Origin: Tropicimonas sp033101155
GTDB lineage: Bacteria > Pseudomonadota > Alphaproteobacteria > Rhodobacterales > Rhodobacteraceae
Length of the DNA: 64,000 nt
Assembly (NCBI RefSeq): GCF_033101155.1
Contig: NZ_JAWMPX010000001.1
Coordinates: 186,001 to 250,000 of the forward strand
Reading direction: 5' to 3'
Position 1 is the stretch's first letter. Each line of letters starts with the position of its first letter. Below, in pieces: positions 58,247 to 64,000 of this stretch. Below the pieces are notes generated by a model that saw only the letters and a list, made by a program, of their open reading frames with translations, ran no database searches and was not told the origin of the DNA. The translations under genes were made by a program, and so were the position numbers.

Positions 58247-60502
58247 CTATCCGATCTTGCAGGCCGCAATCGAGGCCATGTGAAGGATGTCATTCACCGT
58301 CGCGCCCGTGTGGCAGATCTGGATCTGGGCTCCGACGCCGGACAGGATTGGACCGATCACGGTCGCGCCCGCCATTTCCGACAGGAGCTTCACAGAGATG
58401 GAGGCCGAGTGCCGCGCCGGCATGACGAGGATATTCGCCGGTCCGGAGAGCCGGCAGAACGGGTAAAGCGCCATCTGCTCTCGGTTCAATGCCACATCGA
58501 CTGTCATTTCGCCGTCATACTCGAAATCGACGCCACGCTTGTCGAGTACGCTCGGCGCGATATGCATCTTGTGGGCGCGCTCGGAGACCGGGTAGCCGAA
58601 GGTCGAGAAACTGGCAAAGGCAACGCGAGGCTCCAACCCGAGACCACGCGCCACCTTCGCAGCAGCGATGGCGATATCACCAAGATCTTCCTCGTCCGGC
58701 CATTCATGCACCAGCGTGTCCGCAACAAGAACGATGCGGCCCTTGTGAAGGACCGCCGTGACGCCCACGGCGCCATCCTCGGCCGAAGCCGGGAAGACGC
58801 GGTTCATCTGGTGCAGAACATGCGCGGCCTTGCGGGTCACACCCGTCACCAGGCCGTCGCCATGACCATGGGCAAGCATCAGAGCCGAGAAGACATGGCG
58901 GTCGCGCGCCGCCATGCGGTAGATATCGGAGGTATCGAAACCCTTGCGCTGCAACTTCTTGTAGAGGAAGGCGGTATAGGCTTCGAGATGACGGGAATTG
59001 GCCGCGTTGACCACGGTCAGTTCACGATAGGCCTCGCCCATCCCGGCTTCTTCAAGCTTCTTTTTCACATTCTTTTCGCGACCGACGACCAGCGCCTTTC
59101 CGAAACCCTGCCGTTGATAGGCAACGGCCGCGCGCAATACCTTCGGATCGTCGCCCTCGGCAAAGATCATCCGGGCCTGGGCCGCCTTGGCGCGTGCGGA
59201 GATCGAGGAGAGGATGGTCGCGGTCGGGTCCATCCGCGCGCGGAGCGTCTGCTCGTAGCCATCCATGTCAACGATCGGGCGCCGGGCAACGCCGGTCTCA
59301 ATCCCAGCGCGGGCAACGGCCGGTGGGATCGTATAGATCAGACGCGGGTCGAAAGGAGTCGGGATGATGTATTCCCGGCCGAAGCTCAGCTTGCGACCAT
59401 AAGCCATGGCCACCTCGTCGGGCACATCCTCCCGCGCGAGTTCGGCCAATGCCTGGGCGCAGGCGATCTTCATCTCCTCGTTGATTGCCCGGGCCTGGAT
59501 GTCCAGCGCCCCGCGGAAGAGATACGGGAAACCCAGCACGTTATTGACCTGATTGGGATAATCCGAACGCCCGGTGGCAACGATAGCATCGGCGCGAACC
59601 TCGTAGGCCTCTTCCGGCGTGATCTCGGGATCAGGGTTTGCCATGGCGAAGATGATCGGATCATCATTCATCGAGGCGACCATATCCGGTGTCAGCGCAC
59701 CCTTGGCGGAGACACCAAGGAAGACATCGGCGCCCTTCATCGCATCTTCCAGCGTCCGGTCAGGGGTCTTCGCCGCATGGGCCGATTTCCACTGGTTCAT
59801 GCCCTTCTTGCGGCCCTGGAAGATCACGCCCTTGGTATCGCAGACGATGCAATTGTCATGCTTGGCGCCCATATGCTTCACGAGCTCGATACAGGCGATA
59901 CCGGCTGCGCCCGCGCCGTTGAGCACGATCTTGCAATCTTCAATCTTCTTGCCGGTGATCTGCAGCGCATTGATCAGACCCGCCGCACAGATAACGGCCG
60001 TGCCGTGCTGATCGTCATGGAAGACGGGGATGTCCATCTTTTCCTTGAGCTGCTGCTCGATGATAAAGCATTCCGGCGCCTTGATGTCTTCAAGGTTGAT
60101 GCCGCCGAAAGCCGGACCCATGAGCTTCACCGCATTGATGAACTCATCCGGATCTTCGGTATCCAGCTCGATATCGATGGAGTTGATATCGGCGAAGCGC
60201 TTGAAGAGCACCGCCTTGCCTTCCATGACCGGTTTGGACGCCAGCGCGCCGAGATTCCCGAGCCCGAGGATCGCCGTGCCGTTGGAAATCACCGCGACTG
60301 TGTTGCCTTTTGCCGTGTAGTCATAGGCGGTTGCCGGGTTTTCGGCGATCGCCTCGACCGGGACGGCAACGCCGGGAGAATACGCGAGTGACAGGTCTCT
60401 CTGCGTGGTCATCGGCTTGGTGGCGACAACCTCGAACTTTCCCGGCGTTGGCTCCAGATGATAGAGAAGCGCCTCGTCGGATGTGATTTGTTTCTTGGCC
60501 AT
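58247..60502 (-). CDS. maeB: NADP-dependent malic enzyme with phosphotransacetylase-like domain
   Basis: 751-residue MaeB-type enzyme converting malate to pyruvate, CO2 and NADPH. Malic-enzyme part (about 1-430): LAYSPGVAVPVEAI, FKRFADINSIDIEL, FHDDQHGTAVI, IVLNGAGAAGIAC and FAMANPDPEI. C-terminal part (about 430-751) is phosphotransacetylase-like, usually regulatory. ATG at 60502 follows AGGGAGG. Divergent from mutS. Confidence 0.95.
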   Translation of the reverse strand: MAKKQITSDEALLYHLEPTPGKFEVVATKPMTTQRDLSLAYSPGVAVPVEAIAENPATAYDYTAKGNTVAVISNGTAILGLGNLGALASKPVMEGKAVLFKRFADINSIDIELDTEDPDEFINAVKLMGPAFGGINLEDIKAPECFIIEQQLKEKMDIPVFHDDQHGTAVICAAGLINALQITGKKIEDCKIVLNGAGAAGIACIELVKHMGAKHDNCIVCDTKGVIFQGRKKGMNQWKSAHAAKTPDRTLEDAMKGADVFLGVSAKGALTPDMVASMNDDPIIFAMANPDPEITPEEAYEVRADAIVATGRSDYPNQVNNVLGFPYLFRGALDIQARAINEEMKIACAQALAELAREDVPDEVAMAYGRKLSFGREYIIPTPFDPRLIYTIPPAVARAGIETGVARRPIVDMDGYEQTLRARMDPTATILSSISARAKAAQARMIFAEGDDPKVLRAAVAYQRQGFGKALVVGREKNVKKKLEEAGMGEAYRELTVVNAANSRHLEAYTAFLYKKLQRKGFDTSDIYRMAARDRHVFSALMLAHGHGDGLVTGVTRKAAHVLHQMNRVFPASAEDGAVGVTAVLHKGRIVLVADTLVHEWPDEEDLGDIAIAAAKVARGLGLEPRVAFASFSTFGYPVSERAHKMHIAPSVLDKRGVDFEYDGEMTVDVALNREQMALYPFCRLSGPANILVMPARHSASISVKLLSEMAGATVIGPILSGVGAQIQICHTGATVNDILHMASIAACKIG

Positions 60503-60683
60503 GAGGACCGCCCTCCCTAGGGATCTTTTCATTCCGGAACACGAATATCCCTTCTTTCCGGGGAATACGAAACCGCCGATTGACGCGGCGCGATACAGGA
60601 AGCTGTGGATAGCTTGGGAAGGCGGCTTCAAAGCCGGGCTTGCCTCGCATAGTCTGCGCCGAACGCGACACTGGATTGGGGGA

Positions 60684-63335
60684 ATGCCCGTGACCGTCAC
60701 GCCGATGATGGCGCAATATCTGGAGATCAAGGCAGGCCATCCCGAGGCGCTGCTCTTCTATCGGATGGGCGATTTCTACGAGATGTTCTTCGATGACGCC
60801 GTGGCCGCCTCCGCCGCGCTCGATATTGCGCTGACCAAGCGGGGCAAGCATGCCGGCGAGGACATTCCGATGTGTGGCGTGCCGGTCCATGCGGCCGAGG
60901 GCTACCTGCTGACTCTGATCCGCAAGGGGTTTCGCGTTGCCGTCTGCGAACAGATGGAAGATCCGGCGGAGGCGAAGAAACGCGGCTACAAAGCTGTGGT
61001 TCGGCGCGAAGTGGTTCGGTTGGTCACACCCGGAACCCTGACGGAAGACAGCCTGCTCGACGCGCGGCGGAACAACTTCCTCTGTGGAATCGCGCGAATC
61101 CGGGACGCCGCAGCGCTGGCGACAGTGGATATCTCGACCGGGGAGTTGCGTGTCGGCCCCTGCCCGCTCGTTCGGCTCGGTCCGGAACTGGCGCGGCTGG
61201 CCCCGCGTGAAGTGCTGGTCTCCGAAAGCGAGGAATCGGCACTTCGCGAGCTTGTTGAGGAATCCGGCGCGGCGCTGACACCAGTCGCCCGGTCCAGCTT
61301 TGACAGTTCGGGCGCCGAGCAGCGGCTGTGTCGGATATTCGGGGTTTCGGAACTGAAGGTCTACGGCTCGTTCGAACGGGCCGAGATTGCAGCGCTTGGA
61401 GCGATCACCGCCTATCTGGAACTGACACAGAAGGGAAAGCTGCCGCTTCTGCGGCCGCCGCAACGGGATCTTGGTGGCGACGTGATGCAGATCGACGCTG
61501 CCACACGTCGCAATCTCGAACTGACCGCCAGCCTGTCGGGCGGGCGTGAAGGATCCCTGCTCGCCGCTATCGACCGGACGGTGACCGCGGCAGGCGGGCG
61601 TCTGCTGGCACGGCGGATTTCCAGCCCTTCCTGCAATATCGACAAAATCCTTGAACGACTTGATGTCGTATCATTTTTTGTTGACGGAATATCCACTGCC
61701 GACACGTTGCGAGCAGCTCTCCGCAAGGTGCCGGACATCGACCGGGCGCTGTCACGCCTGTCTCTGGAACGCGGTGGACCGCGGGATCTCGCGGCGATCC
61801 GGGCCGGACTGACCCAGGCCGGGGAGATTGCTGCGATCCTCTCGGAGACTAATGGATCAGAGTTGCTGGCACCGCTGACCGCCGGGCTGAATGGTCACGA
61901 CGAGATGGTTGATCGGCTCGAGGCCGCGCTTGTGGCCGAGCCGCCGCTGATGCTGCGAGATGGCGGCTTCATCGCGGCCGGTTATGACGCCGAACTGGAC
62001 GAGGTCCGGACCCTGCGCGACGAAGGGCGCGGCGTGGTTGCCTCGCTTCAAGCCCGCTATGCAGCGGAAACCGGGATAGCTTCTTTAAAAGTAAAACATA
62101 ACAATGTCTTAGGGTATTTTGTCGAAACAACGGCAACGCATGCCGAAAAGATGCTCTCTGCCCCGCTGTCGGAGTCGTTCATCCATCGGCAAACCACGGC
62201 CAACGCAGTACGGTTTACGACCGTCGAGTTGTCCGAACTGGAAACGCGCATTCTCAACGCTGGAAACCGTGTCCAGGAGATCGAGAAACGTTTGTTCGAA
62301 GCGCTGCGGGCAGAGGTTCTGACGGGTGCGGGCGAGACTGGTGCAGCGGCCGGTGCCCTGGCGGAGTTGGATGTCGCGTCCGGTTTGGCCGATCTTGCGC
62401 GGGGAGAGAACTGGACCCGGCCAACGGTGGATCAAAGCCGGGATTTCGACGTGTCCGGCGGGCGACATCCCGTGGTCGAACATGCTCTGAAGCGCGAAGG
62501 AAAAGCGTTTGTCGGCAATGATTGTCTGCTGACGGCGCCGGATGACGCGGCGCATGTGCGGTTGCTCACCGGCCCCAACATGGCCGGTAAGTCGACCTAT
62601 CTACGTCAGAACGCGTTGATTGCGCTGTTGGCGCAGTCGGGGAGTTTCGTGCCGGCTTCATCGGCGATGATCGGCGTTGTGTCCTCGCTCTTCAGCCGGG
62701 TCGGCGCTTCCGACGACCTGGCGCGCGGGCGATCAACCTTCATGGTCGAGATGGTCGAAACGGCCACAATTCTGAACCAGGCGGATGAACGTTCCCTGGT
62801 CATTCTCGACGAGATCGGGCGCGGAACGGCGACCTATGACGGACTCTCCATAGCCTGGGCAACACTCGAGCACCTGCATGCCACAAATCGCTGCCGGGCG
62901 CTATTTGCCACGCATTATCATGAACTTACGACTCTGGCCACGAAACTGGACGGGGTTGAGAACGCAACCGTGGCGGTCAAGGAATGGGAAGGCGAAGTGA
63001 TCTTCCTGCACGAGGTTCGCGACGGCGCGGCAGATCGATCCTACGGGGTCCAGGTGGCTCGGCTTGCCGGGTTGCCTGCTTCGGTCGTCGAACGGGCGCG
63101 GGTTGTGCTGGACCAACTGGAAAAGGGGGATCGCGAGGGCGGGAAGCGGCAGCTTGCGCTGATCGACGATCTGCCACTGTTCTCGGCCGTCCCCCCCGCC
63201 CCGGCACCCGCGGCAAAGACAGCACCGAGCGCTATTGTCGAGCGTCTGGACGAGGTTCTGCCGGATGAGCTATCGCCGCGCGAGGCCCTGTCGCTGATCT
63301 ACGACCTCAAGGCTCTCGCGCGAGAGAAAAGCTGA
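60684..63335 (+). CDS. mutS: DNA mismatch repair protein MutS
   Basis: 883-residue MutS. Mismatch-recognition motif RMGDFYEMFFDD (Phe and Glu) near the N-terminus, Walker A GPNMAGKST (about 630-638), Walker B SLVILDEIGRGT, and FATHYHELTTL. ATG at 60684 (MPVTVTPMMAQYLEIK) is preferred over earlier in-frame starts. Codons 467-482 fall in an AT-rich patch (62081-62130, 13 of 50 bases G/C) with two TTA codons, encoding the conserved SLKVKHNNVLGYFVE. Confidence 0.96.
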   Translation: MPVTVTPMMAQYLEIKAGHPEALLFYRMGDFYEMFFDDAVAASAALDIALTKRGKHAGEDIPMCGVPVHAAEGYLLTLIRKGFRVAVCEQMEDPAEAKKRGYKAVVRREVVRLVTPGTLTEDSLLDARRNNFLCGIARIRDAAALATVDISTGELRVGPCPLVRLGPELARLAPREVLVSESEESALRELVEESGAALTPVARSSFDSSGAEQRLCRIFGVSELKVYGSFERAEIAALGAITAYLELTQKGKLPLLRPPQRDLGGDVMQIDAATRRNLELTASLSGGREGSLLAAIDRTVTAAGGRLLARRISSPSCNIDKILERLDVVSFFVDGISTADTLRAALRKVPDIDRALSRLSLERGGPRDLAAIRAGLTQAGEIAAILSETNGSELLAPLTAGLNGHDEMVDRLEAALVAEPPLMLRDGGFIAAGYDAELDEVRTLRDEGRGVVASLQARYAAETGIASLKVKHNNVLGYFVETTATHAEKMLSAPLSESFIHRQTTANAVRFTTVELSELETRILNAGNRVQEIEKRLFEALRAEVLTGAGETGAAAGALAELDVASGLADLARGENWTRPTVDQSRDFDVSGGRHPVVEHALKREGKAFVGNDCLLTAPDDAAHVRLLTGPNMAGKSTYLRQNALIALLAQSGSFVPASSAMIGVVSSLFSRVGASDDLARGRSTFMVEMVETATILNQADERSLVILDEIGRGTATYDGLSIAWATLEHLHATNRCRALFATHYHELTTLATKLDGVENATVAVKEWEGEVIFLHEVRDGAADRSYGVQVARLAGLPASVVERARVVLDQLEKGDREGGKRQLALIDDLPLFSAVPPAPAPAAKTAPSAIVERLDEVLPDELSPREALSLIYDLKALAREKS

Positions 63336-63339
63336 ACGA

Positions 63340-63918
63340 TCAACCCGCCGGCGTCGAGGAGACACCGACCTGCGCCGGACGCAACAGCCGGTCATGCAGC
63401 AGGAATCCTTCCGTCATGACCTGGATGATGTCGCCGGCAACCGTGTTGGGAACCGGCGCTTCGAACATCGCCTGATGGATCTGCGGGTCGAACTTCTCGC
63501 CGACTGCCGGCTGAACCAACGTGATACCATGCTTCGAGAAGACATTGAGCAGCTCGCGAAGAGTCAACTCGACGCCCTCGATCAAAGCGGCAGCCTGTTC
63601 GCGCTGCTCAGCCGTTGCAGCATCCAGCGCACGTTTGAGATTGTCATAGACCGGCAATATGTCGCGAGAGAGCTTGGAGCCTCCATATTGCTCCGCCTCA
63701 CGCCGGTCGCGCTCGGAGCGCTTGCGGGAGTTCTCGGCATCGGCGAGCGCGCGCATGAAGCGGTCGCGGAACTCGTCCCGCTCGGCGCGGATCGTCTCCA
63801 GTTCGTCGTCTTCCGCAAGCGGATCGCCGATGAATTCCTCGGCATCCTCGGCAAGGCCCTCGATGGAGATTTCTTCGATCTTCTCGTCCAGCGTTTCGTC
63901 CGTCTTCTTGTCCGCCAT
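63340..63918 (-). CDS. grpE: GrpE nucleotide exchange factor
   Basis: 192-residue co-chaperone releasing ADP from DnaK. Acidic N-terminus, long coiled coil (DEFRDRFMRALADAENSRKRSERD), and C-terminal beta domain with GVELTLRELLNVFSKHGI, FDPQIHQAMFE and GFLLHDRLLRPAQVGVS. GAGG precedes the ATG. 3' end is 4 bases from the convergent mutS stop. Preceded by hrcA on the same strand. Confidence 0.96.
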   Translation of the reverse strand: MADKKTDETLDEKIEEISIEGLAEDAEEFIGDPLAEDDELETIRAERDEFRDRFMRALADAENSRKRSERDRREAEQYGGSKLSRDILPVYDNLKRALDAATAEQREQAAALIEGVELTLRELLNVFSKHGITLVQPAVGEKFDPQIHQAMFEAPVPNTVAGDIIQVMTEGFLLHDRLLRPAQVGVSSTPAG

Positions 63919-63926
63919 CGTCGCCT

Positions 63927-64000
63927 CTAGCTCCGGTCCGATAGCATCCTGCCCAGCAGCTGTGCCGTGTAGTCCACGATGGGCACGATGCGTCCATAAT
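63927..64000 (-). CDS. hrcA: HrcA heat-inducible repressor, C-terminal end only
   Basis: The last 24 codons of a gene entering from the right edge read YGRIVPIVDYTAQLLGRM then LSDRS and stop, matching the C-terminus of HrcA, the repressor that binds CIRCE. Partial. The grpE start follows by 8 bases, consistent with a hrcA-grpE operon. Confidence 0.82.
   Translation of the reverse strand, partial: YGRIVPIVDYTAQLLGRMLSDRS

Noticed and set aside
58241..60391. Plus-strand open frame of about 700 codons opposite maeB
   Set aside because: maeB is unmistakable on the minus strand; the antisense product has no recognisable fold.
1..64000. tRNA genes, CRISPR arrays, insertion sequences, prophage or integrase
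   Set aside because: No cloverleaf with T-loop motif, no regular spaced repeats, and no transposase or integrase product was seen; only SRP RNA was found among RNA genes.

Overview
The window is GC-rich chromosomal DNA (roughly 60-65% G+C by eye) from an alphaproteobacterium, most likely Rhodobacterales (Roseobacter group). The main support is gene content and order: rsmB - heparinase-like - purH - lspA - DUF3035 lipoprotein - two M16 peptidases; mutL-rmuC; an rpoE-chrR pair; fdhD-mobA-mobB-moeA; frcR/frcBCAK; and hrcA-grpE. GTG and TTG starts and four-base ATGA/GTGA overlaps between neighbours are frequent. Nearly all of the sequence is ordinary chromosomal coding DNA. I see no tRNA, rRNA, CRISPR array, prophage, insertion sequence or integrase.

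Layout. 1-5.8 kb: 3' end of imuB (no dnaE2 follows), a Bcr/CflA exporter, a DUF2233 exported protein, rbfA, dapB, a GNAT enzyme, and DUF1674 (a presumed succinate dehydrogenase assembly factor). 5.85-14.4 kb: housekeeping block rsmB, heparinase-like, purH, lspA, DUF3035 lipoprotein and an M16 peptidase pair. 14.5-20.2 kb (minus): RND pump, its membrane fusion protein, and a MATE transporter. 20.3-25.3 kb: mutL-rmuC, then the ECF sigma factor/ChrR pair on the minus strand, then DUF3775. 25.4-27.9 kb: two saccharopine dehydrogenase genes and the SRP RNA. 28-31.9 kb: molybdenum cofactor and formate dehydrogenase maturation genes with a divergent Rrf2 regulator. 31.9-36.9 kb: a ROK regulator divergent from a fructose-type ABC operon. 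37-43 kb: asparaginase, an HTH regulator, an alanine/sodium symporter, argG and ilvA. 43.2-45 kb: Hpt protein divergent from a REC-PP2C phosphatase. 45-54.7 kb: Nudix, hslO, CoA pyrophosphatase, cca, LysE exporter, two ABC exporters, an RNA methyltransferase and a bacterial voltage-gated sodium channel. 54.8-57.3 kb: an envelope cluster (two L,D-transpeptidases, a CAP-domain lipoprotein, two tandem near-identical 60-residue secreted mini-proteins). 57.3-64 kb: ribokinase, maeB, mutS, grpE and the 3' end of hrcA.

No large undescribed system is evident. The most unusual items are: the tandem mini-proteins whose leaders appear to keep a hairpin; the ChrR-type anti-sigma factor lacking both zinc-binding cysteines; a frcR/frcB divergent region with an imperfect palindrome carrying TTGACA outward on both strands; an inverted-repeat element whose ends supply the stop codons of two convergent genes; the Rrf2 regulator with non-standard cysteine spacing beside an FdhD that has one instead of two CxxC cysteines; and the Hpt/REC-PP2C pair with no kinase nearby.
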